A stretch of DNA of 64,000 nt from Kitasatospora setae KM-6054 (GCF_000269985.1 NC_016109.1:1364001-1428000); one strand, 5' to 3'; counted from the stretch's first letter, positions 51,136-60,352 are shown. The notes: a model not told the origin generated them from the sequence alone. Numbers and translations are program-made.

Positions 51136-52649
51136 TCCTCGACCAGCCGCCGCGCACCGAGACGGTGCCGGCCACCTGGCCGCACGGCCCGGAGCGAATA
51201 CTCCCGCCGCTGCCCGCCGGGGTCCGGGCCCCGGCCCGCCGCCCGGGGCCGCTCGGCCGGGCGATGGACCGGGTCGACCCGGCCGTCCGGGCCGGGGTGC
51301 GCCGGGTGCTGACCCTGCTGTGCATCCTGCCGCTGCTGCTGATCCTGGCCCGCGAGGCGCCCCGGCTGCCGCAGAGCCCGCTGATCCTCGGCTACGGCTT
51401 CGTGGTGCTGGCCGGCACCATCGCGATGCTCTACATCTCCTACAGCAAGTACGACGACCCGGCGGTGCGCGAGCTGCGCAGGCGCCCGCGCCGGCTCGGC
51501 GACTTCCCGCCGCTGCCCGCCGTGCCGCGGGTCAGCTTCCTGCTCGCGGTCAAGGACGAGGAGGAGTGCATCGAGGACTGCGTCCGCTCGATGGCCGCCT
51601 CGGCCTACCCCGACCTGCAGATCGTCGTCGTCGACGACCTCTCCGAGGACGGCACCCGCGCCGTGCTGCGCCGCCTGGAGGCCGAACTCGGCATCACCGT
51701 CCTGTACCTGGAGAAGAACCTGGGCAAGAAGCACGCCCTGGTGCGGGCCTGCGAGATCGCCGACGGCGACGTCATCGCGTTCACCGACTCCGACTGCATC
51801 CTCGCCCCGGACGCGCTGCGCCGCTGCGTCGACGCCCTGGTCCGGCACCCGGAGCTGGGCGCCGTCAGCGGGCACTGCCGCGCGCTGAACGCGCCGGTCA
51901 GCGTCTTCACCCGGGCCCAGGACGTCTGGTACGAGGGGCAGTTCCGGGTCGCCAAGGCCGCCGAGGCGGTCTTCGGCTCGGTGGCCTGCGTCTCCGGGCC
52001 GCTCGCCGTCTTCCGCCGCGACGCGATCTACAACTACCTGCCGGCCTGGGCCGGCGACCGCTTCATGGGCGCGCCGTTCCGGTTCGCCACCGACCGGCAG
52101 CTGACCGGCTACGTGCTCGGCCAGAAGTGGAAGGGCCGGGCGCTGAAGCGGCAGTACGCCGACTCGCCGTTCGTCACCGCCGCGAACTACCCGGAGCGCA
52201 AGTGGCGGATCGGCTACGTGCAGTCCGCCCGGGTGTGGACCAACGTGCCGGCCCGGTTCCGGCCGTTCATGAAGCAGCAGATCCGCTGGAAGAAGAGCTT
52301 CATCCGGAACATGTGCTTCACCGGCACCTTCATGTGGCGCCGGGGCCTCGGCCCGGCCGCGCTCTACTACGGCCACGCGCTGTGGGTGGTGGCCGCGCCG
52401 GTGATGGCGTTCCGGCACCTGCTGTGGGCGCCGCTGCACGGCGCCGGCTTCCTGACCCTGCTGTACCTGGGCGGCGTGGTCCTGAAGGGGCTGGTCTGGG
52501 GACTCGCCTTCAAGATCGACAACCCGGGCGACACCCGGTGGCGCTACCGGCCGGTGATGAGCCTGCTCTCCTCGGTGCTGCTGGCCTGGCTGCTGCCGTA
52601 CTCGATCGCCACCATCCGCCGCGGCGTCTGGTCGAGGAGCGCGACGTGA
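51132..52649 (+). CDS. Processive family 2 glycosyltransferase (HasA/NodC/IcaA-like)
   Basis: The 505 residues have two N-terminal hydrophobic segments, then a GT-A domain with VVVDDLSEDGT, AFTDSDCIL, a GxxR-like region near GDRFMGAPFRFATDRQLTGYVL, and the processivity motif QQIRW in MKQQIRWKKSFIRN. Three or four membrane segments end the protein. Such synthases polymerise and extrude hyaluronan, chitin or poly-GlcNAc. With a sugar dehydrogenase before and a deacetylase after, a uronate- and hexosamine-containing polymer is likely. 4-bp overlaps on both sides. Confidence 0.93.
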   Translation: MILDQPPRTETVPATWPHGPERILPPLPAGVRAPARRPGPLGRAMDRVDPAVRAGVRRVLTLLCILPLLLILAREAPRLPQSPLILGYGFVVLAGTIAMLYISYSKYDDPAVRELRRRPRRLGDFPPLPAVPRVSFLLAVKDEEECIEDCVRSMAASAYPDLQIVVVDDLSEDGTRAVLRRLEAELGITVLYLEKNLGKKHALVRACEIADGDVIAFTDSDCILAPDALRRCVDALVRHPELGAVSGHCRALNAPVSVFTRAQDVWYEGQFRVAKAAEAVFGSVACVSGPLAVFRRDAIYNYLPAWAGDRFMGAPFRFATDRQLTGYVLGQKWKGRALKRQYADSPFVTAANYPERKWRIGYVQSARVWTNVPARFRPFMKQQIRWKKSFIRNMCFTGTFMWRRGLGPAALYYGHALWVVAAPVMAFRHLLWAPLHGAGFLTLLYLGGVVLKGLVWGLAFKIDNPGDTRWRYRPVMSLLSSVLLAWLLPYSIATIRRGVWSRSAT

Positions 52650-52750
52650 GGGCGCTGCGCGCCGTCGCGCGCTTCACCGCCGCCGTGCTGTCCACCGCCG
52701 CCGTCGTGGGCGTCTACGCTCTCGTGCTCTCCCGAGGGAGTCTGCTGTGA
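52646..52750 (+). CDS. 34-residue single-span membrane peptide
   Basis: GTG 52646 overlaps the synthase stop (GTGA) and its TGA overlaps the deacetylase GTG (GTGA). The peptide has a basic N-terminus (RALRAVARF) and one hydrophobic helix (TAAVLSTAAVVGVYALVL) ending SRGSLL. The double overlap supports real translation. Small membrane subunits are known in polysaccharide synthases, so an accessory role is plausible. Confidence 0.65.
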   Translation: MRALRAVARFTAAVLSTAAVVGVYALVLSRGSLL

Positions 52751-54876
52751 CCGCCCGCTCCGACCGCCGCCGCCGGCACGGCCGTTCCGGCCGGCGCGGC
52801 GCCACCCACTGGCTGGCCCGGCTCGCGCTGGTCGCGCTGGCGCTCTCGGTGCTCGCCCTGCCGTTCTACGCCAGCTGGAAGTACTACGTCTTCCGGCGCG
52901 ACGTCACCCCGCAGAGCGCCGTCGGCCCGACCCACCTGGACCACGCCGTCCAGGCGTCCTGGCAGGGCGAGTCGGCGAAGCTGCCGGAGGCCGCGCCGCC
53001 GGTCGTGCTGACCTACCACGACATCAGCCCGACCAACCGCAGCGAGTACGTCGTCACCCCCGAGCGGTTCGACCAGCAGCTCACCGCCCTGGAGGCGGCC
53101 GGCTACCGCACCCTCACCACCGACGAGTTCGTCGACTACCTGAAGGGCGGCCCGGCCCCGCCGCGCTCGGTGTACATCACCTTCGACGACGGCACCAACG
53201 GCCTGTGGGTGTACGGGGACCGGATCCTCGCCAAGCACCACATGCACGCCGCGTCCTACCTGATCACCGGGAAGGTCGACCACAACCGGCCGTACTACCT
53301 GTCCTGGGCCGAGATCTCCCGGATGTCGGCCTCCGGCCGCTGGGACTTCCAGGACCACACCCACGACCTGCACCAGCGCGGCCAGGTCGACGCCGCCGGC
53401 ACCATGGCCTCCGCGCTCTCCAACCGGCTCTGGCTGCCCGCGCAGCAGCGGATCGAGAGCGTCGAGGAGTACCAGCAGCGCCTCGACGCGGACATCGCGC
53501 AGAGCCTGGCCGACTTCGCGGAGCACGGGCTGCCGCGCCCGCAGCTGTTCGCCTACCCGTTCTCCGAGATGAGCGAGCGGATCAACGTGCCGATCCCCGG
53601 CCCCTCGCTGCAGGGCGTCCTGGAGAAGACCTTCACCGCGACCCTGACCGACCTGGCGCACCGCCCGCTCCCGGCGGGCCGGCGGGCCGCGGCGGCCCGG
53701 CAGATCCAGCGCCTGGAGGTCTTCCAGACCACCACCGCCGACCAGTTGCTCACCCAGGTCAAGCAGTGGACGCTCGTCCCGCCGTCGCTCGACGCCCCGC
53801 TCGGGGACGCGGACGCCTGGACCCGCACCGACGCCAGCGGCGCCAAGGACATCGGCGCCCTCACCGGCGCGGGCCCCTACCCGGGCCGGACCGGGTACGT
53901 CTCGGCCGACCTGCTGCCGCTGGCCTCCGCCGACTGGACCGACTACACCGTCGGCACGGCCGTGGCCGACCTCGCCGACAGCGGCAACAACGTCAACGTC
54001 ACCACCCGCAGCGACAGCCTGGAGCCGATCACCGTCGGCCTCAGCCGCTCGACCGTCACCCTGCTGCGCGGCAGCGGCGACAGGCGCGAGCAGATCACCG
54101 CCAAGCCGCTGGTCGCCGCGGCCAGCCACCAGTTGCAGATCACCGTGACCGGGAAGACCGTCAAGGTGCTGGTCGACGGCCGGACCGAGATCAGCGCCGA
54201 GACCTCGCAGAGCGGCGGCAACGCCACCGGCGGCATCGGCCTGTCGGTGCGCAACGGCGCCGACAAGGCGCCGTGGCCCAAGTTCACCGCGCTCAAGGTC
54301 GAGCCCGTCCCGGCCGGCGCCGCCGTGTCCGGACCGACCACGCTGACCGTGGCCAAGGCCGTGCTGCTCGACCCCGGGGCCAGCTGGACCTCGGCGCCCG
54401 GCGTCCCCTCCGGCATGAAGGTCGGCGGCGACGGGCTCGCCCCGACCGGCCTGGCGCTGTCCGACTACGCCGCCTTCGAGCAGGACCGCACCACGGGCTG
54501 GACCAGGTACACCGTCCGCGGCACCGTCCGGCGGCTCAACACCCCGGGCGTCTCCGCCGCCGTCTGGGCCCGGGTCGGCAGCCCGTCCGCGGTCAGCGTC
54601 CAGGTCAGCCGGCGCGGCGTGAAGGTGCTCTCCGGCGACGCCGACAACCGCAGGCTGGTCGCCAGCCGGGCGCTGGCCGACGCCGACCACCACGACGTGG
54701 TGATCACCGTCGGCACCGACACCACCTGGATCACCGTCGACGGCAACGTCAACTTCACCGTCCCCGCCACCGGCGGCGGCACCGGCGGCGTCGCCTTCTC
54801 CGCCTACCGGGACGTCACCAAGGCCTCCTGGCCGAGCATCCGCCAGTTCAAGGTCACCGAGGCGCAGGTCAAGTGA
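52747..54876 (+). CDS. Membrane-anchored polysaccharide deacetylase with two C-terminal beta-sandwich domains
   Basis: The 709 residues begin with a basic patch and one membrane helix (LARLALVALALSVLALPFYASW). The NodB-type catalytic domain (80-290) has LTYHDISPTN, YITFDDGTNG (metal-binding Asp pair) and FQDHTHDLHQ (HxxxH metal ligands). Residues 355-520 and 535-709 are two similar jelly-roll modules (DWTDYTVGTAVADLADSGNN, GWTRYTVRGTVRRL) that could hold glycan. It would remove N-acetyl groups from the polymer, as PgaB/IcaB do. Confidence 0.9.
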   Translation: MTARSDRRRRHGRSGRRGATHWLARLALVALALSVLALPFYASWKYYVFRRDVTPQSAVGPTHLDHAVQASWQGESAKLPEAAPPVVLTYHDISPTNRSEYVVTPERFDQQLTALEAAGYRTLTTDEFVDYLKGGPAPPRSVYITFDDGTNGLWVYGDRILAKHHMHAASYLITGKVDHNRPYYLSWAEISRMSASGRWDFQDHTHDLHQRGQVDAAGTMASALSNRLWLPAQQRIESVEEYQQRLDADIAQSLADFAEHGLPRPQLFAYPFSEMSERINVPIPGPSLQGVLEKTFTATLTDLAHRPLPAGRRAAAARQIQRLEVFQTTTADQLLTQVKQWTLVPPSLDAPLGDADAWTRTDASGAKDIGALTGAGPYPGRTGYVSADLLPLASADWTDYTVGTAVADLADSGNNVNVTTRSDSLEPITVGLSRSTVTLLRGSGDRREQITAKPLVAAASHQLQITVTGKTVKVLVDGRTEISAETSQSGGNATGGIGLSVRNGADKAPWPKFTALKVEPVPAGAAVSGPTTLTVAKAVLLDPGASWTSAPGVPSGMKVGGDGLAPTGLALSDYAAFEQDRTTGWTRYTVRGTVRRLNTPGVSAAVWARVGSPSAVSVQVSRRGVKVLSGDADNRRLVASRALADADHHDVVITVGTDTTWITVDGNVNFTVPATGGGTGGVAFSAYRDVTKASWPSIRQFKVTEAQVK

Positions 54877-55679
54877 GCGACCCCCGACCGCGGCCGAGCC
54901 GCCGAGCGCTCCTGCTCGGCGGCTCCGGCCTCACCGCCCTCACCGCCCTCACCGCCGCCGGCTGGTACCTGTGGCCCGACGGCGCCGGGCCCGACGGCGC
55001 CTTCCGCCCCGCGCTGGACGGCGACGGGCTGCTCACCAACGAGTACGCCTTCCGCAACGCGCAGGCACCGGACGCCCGCACCAGCCCCGACTGGGTCGCC
55101 ACCAGCGGCTCGCTGTTCGCCCACGACGGCACCGGCTCCACCGGGACGCCCGACGGCGACTCCCCCGGCCCCGACTCGGCCCGGCACACCGGCTCCGCGG
55201 TCTTCCGCCTGGTCACCCGCCGCCGGGACTTCACCGGCTGCGCGGTCAGCGCGCGCGTCCGCCTCCAGGCCCCGCTGACCACCGCCCGCACCCCCGCCCA
55301 GGACTGGGACGGCGCCCACCTGTGGCTGCGCTACCGCAGCCCGCAGGAGCTGTACGCGCTCAGCTTCCGGCGGCGCGACGGCCACCTGGAGATCAAGCGC
55401 AAGACCCCCGGCGGCGGCGGTGACGGCACCGAGCAGGGCGACTACCAGACCCTCGCCGAGGGCCGGCACGCCTTCCCGTACGACGAGTGGCACACCGTCA
55501 CCGCGACCGTCCGCGACACCGCCGAGGGCAAGGTGCGCCTGACCCTCGCCATCGACGGCGGCACCGTGCTGGACGCCGTCGACGACGACCCCCGCCGGAT
55601 CACCGGCCCCGGCGGGGTGGGCCTGCGCGCCGACAACACCGCGCTGGAGTTCCGCGACTACGCCGTCACCCCGGCCTGA
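54873..55679 (+). CDS. Exported LamG-like protein with twin-arginine signal
   Basis: The 268 residues start at GTG 54873 (GTGA overlap with the deacetylase stop). PSRRALLLGGSGLTALTALTAAG is a Tat-like signal or anchor. The rest is a concanavalin-like beta sandwich of the 3-keto-disaccharide hydrolase/LamG type (DGLLTNEYAFRNAQ, FTGCAVSARVRLQAP, LWLRYRSPQELYALSFRR, RITGPGGVGLRADNTALEFRDY). No catalytic residue can be named. It is probably a glycan-binding component of the polysaccharide system and is the last gene of the operon. Confidence 0.8.
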   Translation: MSDPRPRPSRRALLLGGSGLTALTALTAAGWYLWPDGAGPDGAFRPALDGDGLLTNEYAFRNAQAPDARTSPDWVATSGSLFAHDGTGSTGTPDGDSPGPDSARHTGSAVFRLVTRRRDFTGCAVSARVRLQAPLTTARTPAQDWDGAHLWLRYRSPQELYALSFRRRDGHLEIKRKTPGGGGDGTEQGDYQTLAEGRHAFPYDEWHTVTATVRDTAEGKVRLTLAIDGGTVLDAVDDDPRRITGPGGVGLRADNTALEFRDYAVTPA

Positions 55680-55689
55680 CCTCTCTCCG

Positions 55690-55711
55690 TTTCTGAACAG
55701 GTGTTCAGAAA
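55690..55711. promoter_or_regulatory. Perfect 10-bp-arm inverted repeat, operator candidate
   Basis: Arms TTTCTGAACA and TGTTCAGAAA flank a GG centre. The core is TGAAC-N4-GTTCA. It lies 10 bp after the polysaccharide operon and 179 bp before the MFS gene. It could be a TetR or LexA-type site; the symmetry and the second copy at 55849-55864 support protein binding rather than chance. Confidence 0.6.
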
Positions 55712-55848
55712 CTTCTCCCTCTCATTTCCCGTCAAACGGTGTCGGCGGCACCCAAACCCCCGCCGATACCGTTTGCCAACCACTCTTTTTCTGACCCATG
55801 ATGCCGGAACGAACAACACCGGCACCGCCCGCCTGGCCGCTCCGCGTG

Positions 55849-55864
55849 TTGAACATTCGTTCAG
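55849..55864. promoter_or_regulatory. Second TGAAC-N4-GTTCA operator candidate
   Basis: TTGAACATTCGTTCAG repeats the core of the inverted repeat at 55690-55711 and sits 26 bp before the MFS start, close to where its promoter should be. LexA boxes of actinobacteria also have GAAC-N4-GTTC, so SOS control is one option; a TetR regulator encoded elsewhere is another. Confidence 0.5.
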
Positions 55865-55889
55865 AATCCGTGAGAGGGCTGGGATCCCC

Positions 55890-57098
55890 GTGGTGAATCC
55901 GACCGCCTACCGGCGCGTCCTGGCCGTGCCCAAGGTCGGCCCGGTCCTGCTGGTCGCCCTCGGCGACCGCCTGCCGAAGTACGCCGCCGTCCTCGCCCTC
56001 ACCCTGCACTGCGTGCAGAACCTGCACCGCGGCTACGGCGCGGCCGGCGCCCTGCTCGCCGTGGTCACGGCCGGCGACCTGCTGGCCGCGCCGCTGGTCG
56101 GCCGCCGGGTCGACCGCCGGGGCGCGCGCCCGACCGTACTGCTCGGCGGGACCGTCCAGTGCGCGTTCTTCCTCGCCGTCCCCCACCTCGACTACCGGTC
56201 CCTGCTGGCCGCCGGCTTCGTCCGGGCCTTCGCCCCCGTGCCCACCCACCGGCTCGCCCGCCAGTCGCTCACCGCACTCGTCCCCGCCGAACGGCTGCGG
56301 ACCGCCCTCGCCCTGGACTCGATCGGCGTGGAGGTCGCCATGATGGCCGGCCCCGCCCTCGCCGTCCTCGCCGTCACCCGCACCAGCGGCACCACCGTCT
56401 TCACCACCCTCGCCGCCGCCCTCGCCCTCTCCGCCACCGGCTGGTACCTGACCGCCCCCGACCTCCGGGCCCCCGCCCCCGAACCCGGCCCCGCCGCGCC
56501 CGACCGCCCCCGGTACGGCCGGCACTTCCCCGCCGTCCTGCTCTGCGCCGCCGCCACCGGCCTGATGCTCTCCGGCACCGACGTCGGCATCGTCGCCACC
56601 ACCCGCGCCCTCGGCCACCCCGGCTGGGCCGGCCCCGTCATCACCCTCTGGTGCGCCGCCTCCCTGCTCGGCGGCTTCCTCCACGGCGCCGCCCGCCGCC
56701 CGCCCCGACTCCCCGCCCTCGTCCTGCTCCTCGCTCTCACCACCCTGCTCGCCGGCGCCCTCACCCCGCTCGCCACCCACTGGTGGACCCTCACCCTCAC
56801 CCTCCTCCCGGCCGGCCTGTGCTGCGCCCCCGCCCTCACCGCCGCCGCCGAGGCGGCCGGCCGCACCCCCGACCCGCGCAGCCGCGGCCGGGCCATCACC
56901 CTCCAGAACACCGCCCTCGCCACCGGCACCGCCCTCGCCGGCCTCGCCACCGACCACACCGGCCACCCCGGCTGGGCCTACGCCGCCATCGCCCTCCCCG
57001 GCACCGCCGCCGCCCTCCTCACCCTCACCGCGACCGCCACCGCCCGCCGCGCCCGCCGCGCCCGCCCCGCCCGCTCCCCCGAGAACGCCCCCGGCTGA
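55890..57098 (+). CDS. MFS transporter
   Basis: The 402 residues (GTG 55890 or 55893) have about 11-12 hydrophobic segments, the loop motif GRRVDRRGARPTVLLGG and VRAFAPVPTHRLARQSLTALVPAERLRTALALDS, as in predicted drug or arabinose-efflux-type MFS proteins. Substrate unknown. Two inverted repeats upstream suggest a dedicated repressor. Codon use in the second half is extremely C-rich at third positions. Confidence 0.87.
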   Translation: MVNPTAYRRVLAVPKVGPVLLVALGDRLPKYAAVLALTLHCVQNLHRGYGAAGALLAVVTAGDLLAAPLVGRRVDRRGARPTVLLGGTVQCAFFLAVPHLDYRSLLAAGFVRAFAPVPTHRLARQSLTALVPAERLRTALALDSIGVEVAMMAGPALAVLAVTRTSGTTVFTTLAAALALSATGWYLTAPDLRAPAPEPGPAAPDRPRYGRHFPAVLLCAAATGLMLSGTDVGIVATTRALGHPGWAGPVITLWCAASLLGGFLHGAARRPPRLPALVLLLALTTLLAGALTPLATHWWTLTLTLLPAGLCCAPALTAAAEAAGRTPDPRSRGRAITLQNTALATGTALAGLATDHTGHPGWAYAAIALPGTAAALLTLTATATARRARRARPARSPENAPG

Positions 57099-57292
57099 CC
57101 GGCCCGGCCGCCGGCCCGGTCCGCGCCGGTGGCCGGAGGACGGCAACCACCCGGGCGGGACGGATCCGGGCGGGCGGTCACCACCGCGCCCGGTCCGGCG
57201 GGACCATCCCGCCCCAAGCCAGTTATTAATACTTGTCATACGGGGAGACGCGCCGACGCCCGCACCCCGGACCAGCGGTTAGTGTGGCGCCC

Positions 57293-58231
57293 ATGGCGGA
57301 CACCCCGGCGGCAGCGGCCCCTTCCATCGCGGCCCTGGACACCCTCGTCGACCACGCCTGCCGACCACCCACCGGCACCTCCCGCGCCAAGCAACTGCGC
57401 TGGGTGGCAGGCGAGTTGCGCACCGCCCTGGAACGCGGCGCGCTCCCGCCGGCCGCCGGCCGCTCGCTCGGCGCGCTGCTGGCACCCGACGCCCTCGCCG
57501 CCTACCTCGCGGCCGCCGGGCAGGGCCTGCTGCGGCGCAAGCCCGCCGCCCGGCCCGACCACGCCCCGCCCGCCTCCCTCCGCGTCCGGGAGGACTGCCT
57601 GCGCATCCTCGCCGCCACGGCGGGCCTCACCGTGACGCTCCCCGCCCGCGAACCGGCCCGGGTCGAACTGCGGCCGGTGGTCGCCGCCCGCCCGCGCGGC
57701 CTCCTGCTCGCCCACCTCGAACAGACCACCCGCCCCGGCCACAGCGACGCCCGCACCCGGATCCTCGCGATCATCGGCACCGTCCTGGACACCGGCTGCC
57801 GGGCCGGCGAACTCTGCGCGCTGCGCACCACCGACCTCGACCTGCGGCGCGGCACGGTCCGCCTCACCCGCCTCCCCCAGCACCGCGACCCGCGCACCCC
57901 GCCCGCCACCGAGACCCTCCCCCTCTCCGCCGCCACCCGCGCCGCCCTCCGCCACTGGCTCACCGCCCGCGCCCGCCTCACCACCCGCGACCCCGCCGCG
58001 CCCCCCGGCCCCGGCAACCAGACCACCGACGCCCTCTGGGTCAGCGTCGCCCCCAGCGGCCACCCCCGCCCCGGCCTCCCCCTGCACTTCCGCGGCCTCG
58101 CCCGCGCCTACGCCCGCGCCGTCGACGACCTCAACACCGAGATGGCCGGACAGCCCGGCTGGCACCCCCTCCCCCGCCGGCTGGAACCCCTCCGCCGCGC
58201 CGTCACACCCCCGCCCGCCCGCCCCGAGTAG
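57293..58231 (+). CDS. Tyrosine-recombinase-like (integrase-fold) protein, probably inactive
   Basis: The 312 residues include an N-terminal helical SAM-like domain (HACRPPTGTSRAKQLRWVAGELRTALERG) and the box I region of tyrosine recombinases (ILAIIGTVLDTGCRAGELCALRTTDLDLRRGTVRL) with its catalytic Arg. The C-terminal box II (HxxR) and the nucleophilic Tyr are not visible; the protein ends in Pro/Arg-rich sequence. It is either a truncated integrase or a repurposed DNA-binding protein. A T/A-rich stretch at 57221-57240 is the probable promoter. Confidence 0.7.
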   Translation: MADTPAAAAPSIAALDTLVDHACRPPTGTSRAKQLRWVAGELRTALERGALPPAAGRSLGALLAPDALAAYLAAAGQGLLRRKPAARPDHAPPASLRVREDCLRILAATAGLTVTLPAREPARVELRPVVAARPRGLLLAHLEQTTRPGHSDARTRILAIIGTVLDTGCRAGELCALRTTDLDLRRGTVRLTRLPQHRDPRTPPATETLPLSAATRAALRHWLTARARLTTRDPAAPPGPGNQTTDALWVSVAPSGHPRPGLPLHFRGLARAYARAVDDLNTEMAGQPGWHPLPRRLEPLRRAVTPPPARPE

Positions 58232-58517
58232 CGCGGCGGGGGCGAAACAGCGGGGGCGGCGGGGGGTGACGGCACGGCGCCAACATCCGTTCCCCGGAAG
58301 GCCGATGGCGTTCCGCAGCGGGCAACCAGCCGACAAATACGACATTCCCGACCGGCTTTTGCCCGCATTTGCACGAGGCCCGTTCTGGCACGGCCCGCGC
58401 GGAGGCCCGGGGTAGCGTTGCGTGTCGAGGCCGCGACCCACCGTAGAGGCGGGGAGGCCGTGACCGGTGCGGCAACACCGGCCACGGCGAAGGGCCGCTC
58501 GAAGCAAGGACAGTGAC

Positions 58518-58703
58518 ATGCTTGAACGACCCGCTCAGGACCGAGCGATCATGCCCTCGATGGTCATCCACGCTAGCAGGGCGTGGGGGCCGGGTGACGA
58601 AACGCCCCGACCCCGCGCGGCCGGCTCCCCGGCGCGACTCGGCGGACCGCCGGCGCCGCAGGTGCCGGCCCGGACCCCCGCGACCGGGGGCCCGACCGGC
58701 TGA
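58518..58703 (+). CDS. Short ORF of uncertain status
   Basis: ATG 58518 follows AAGGACAG and could encode 61 residues, starting MLERPAQDRAIMPSMVIHAS. The second half is Pro/Ala/Arg-rich as expected of random GC-rich DNA. Ribosome binding site and non-random first 20 codons are the only support. Confidence 0.3.
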   Translation: MLERPAQDRAIMPSMVIHASRAWGPGDETPRPRAAGSPARLGGPPAPQVPARTPATGGPTG

Positions 58704-58896
58704 GGGCCCGTGGCGCCGGTGACGGCGCCGCCGCGGCCGGCGGTTCCGCGACCGGCCGCGCCGCCCGCCCCCGCGACCGGCCGGGATGTTGCGCCCGGCC
58801 CGCCGTACGCCCCGGCGCGCTCCGTGCGCGCCGGGGATCCTCCCCGGCCCGGAACGGGAGCCGCCGTTCCGCCGGGTCGACACCCTAGGAGTCCCG

Positions 58897-59325
58897 GTGT
58901 CCGGTCAACGGCCCGCGATAGCACTCGGCTACGCGGCCTTCGTCCAGTTGCGCCACCACCCGTACGAGCAGTACGTCAGCGCCCGGCTGGGCGGTGGCGA
59001 GGTGAGCCGGCAGGTGGTCCGACACGCGCTGCGGCGCACCGAGTTGAGCTGGCCGGCGGTGCTCGCCGCCGATCCCGCCGCGTTCGCCTGGCGGGTGCTG
59101 GGCGAGACCGTGGCCCTGGCGCCCCTCCCCCGGTACCCGGGCGCCGATTCGCTCCACCGCACGCTGCCCGTCCGGGCCGCCGACGCGGTGATCCTGCACG
59201 AGCGCCTCGGCATGCCGGCCGGTCGGGCGGCGGAGCTGATGGGGCTCACCGAGCCCGAACTGCATGTCCAACTGCGGCTCGCCCGCCGCCTGTTGGCCGA
59301 ACGGAGGAGGTACGCCACCCCCTAG
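58897..59325 (+). CDS. Small sigma-70 region-4-like protein
   Basis: The 142 residues begin at GTG 58897 with AGGAG upstream. The C-terminal part (TLPVRAADAVILHERLGMPAGRAAELMGLTEPELHVQLRLARRLL) has the layout of the sigma region 4 HTH, and the N-terminal part (FVQLRHHPYEQYVSARLGGG, RQVVRHALRRTELSWPAVLAAD) recalls ECF-like streptomycete regulators that lack region 2. It may bind DNA or RNA polymerase without being a full sigma factor. Confidence 0.65.
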   Translation: MSGQRPAIALGYAAFVQLRHHPYEQYVSARLGGGEVSRQVVRHALRRTELSWPAVLAADPAAFAWRVLGETVALAPLPRYPGADSLHRTLPVRAADAVILHERLGMPAGRAAELMGLTEPELHVQLRLARRLLAERRRYATP

Positions 59326-59539
59326 GAACAAGCAACCGGAGCCCGCCCGCCGGCCCCCTCCACTCCCCTCGGGGGGGGTGCGCCGGCGCGGTCCCCGCCA
59401 GGAGCCGCGCCAGGGCTCGCCACGTCTGCGCCAGGCACCACCCGGACGGGTGATGCCTCTTCGCCATGCCTGCGCTATAGCATGACGAGCCGTCACAGTA
59501 GGTGGCGCGAGAGCGAGTTGGCGACGCGAGGGGGAACGC

Positions 59540-60352
59540 GTGAGCGGATCACTGCCGGACGAGATCGACATCAGCAAGCCGACCGCCGCGAGGATGTACG
59601 ACCACCTGCTGGGCGGGCGCTTCAACCATCCCTCCGACCGGGCCGCCGTCGCGGAACTGCTGCGGATCGCGCCCAGCACCAAGGAGTTGGCGCTGAACAA
59701 CCGCGCCTTCCTGCGCCGGGTGGTCGGGATCATCGCCCGGGACTACGGGATCCGGCAGTTCGTCGACCACGGCTCCGGGCTGCCCACCCAGGACAACGTC
59801 CACCAGGTCGCCCAGCGCGTCGACCCGAACTGCCGGGTCGTCTACATCGACAACGACCCGCACGTGCGGGCGTACAGCGGGCTGCTGTTGGACGAGAACC
59901 CGCGGGTCGCGCTGATAGACGCCGACATGACCGACACCGCGGCCATCTTCTCGCACGAGGACTTCCGCTCCCGGATCGACCTCCGGGAGCCCGTCGCGGC
60001 CCTGTTCGTGTCGGTGGCCCACTGCCTCACCGACCAGCAGGATCCTTTCGGCATGATCCGGCGCACCGTCGACGCGCTGCCCTCGGGGAGCGTCGTCGTG
60101 GTCTGCCAGCTCGTCAGCGAGGACGCGGAGGTCCGCGACGGGGTCACCCGCCTCATGCACGAGGGCACCGGGGGGCACTGGGGGCGCGTGCGCACCGAGG
60201 CCGAGGTGCGGGCCTTCTTCGACATCGACCGGCTGGTGATCCAGGACCCGGGCCTGGTCGACGTGACCTACTGGCGCCCCGACCGGGACGTCTTCCCCCG
60301 GCAACGCACCGACGAGTGGATCGAGTTCGGCGGCCTGGCCCTCGTCCGGTAG
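59540..60352 (+). CDS. S-adenosyl methyltransferase, SAV2177/DUF574 type
   Basis: The 270 residues match this actinobacterial family throughout: DISKPTAARMYDHLLGGRFNHPSDR at the start, FVDHGSGLPTQDNVHQVAQRVDPNCRVVYIDNDPHV (SAM site), INADM-like VALIDADMTDTAAIF, and VDVTYWRPDRD near the end. Members often adjoin XRE/DUF397 loci, as here. Their substrates are not known. GTG 59540 follows GAGGGGGAAC. Confidence 0.93.
   Translation: MSGSLPDEIDISKPTAARMYDHLLGGRFNHPSDRAAVAELLRIAPSTKELALNNRAFLRRVVGIIARDYGIRQFVDHGSGLPTQDNVHQVAQRVDPNCRVVYIDNDPHVRAYSGLLLDENPRVALIDADMTDTAAIFSHEDFRSRIDLREPVAALFVSVAHCLTDQQDPFGMIRRTVDALPSGSVVVVCQLVSEDAEVRDGVTRLMHEGTGGHWGRVRTEAEVRAFFDIDRLVIQDPGLVDVTYWRPDRDVFPRQRTDEWIEFGGLALVR

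Noticed and set aside
55690..55711. Rho-independent terminator of the polysaccharide operon
   Set aside because: Though symmetric, the stem is AT-rich with only a 2-bp centre, so it cannot form a stable RNA loop; a protein-binding operator explains it better.
57293..58231. Integrative element boundary at the integrase-like gene
   Set aside because: No tRNA gene, direct-repeat attachment site, excisionase or replication gene is near, and the recombinase seems incomplete.
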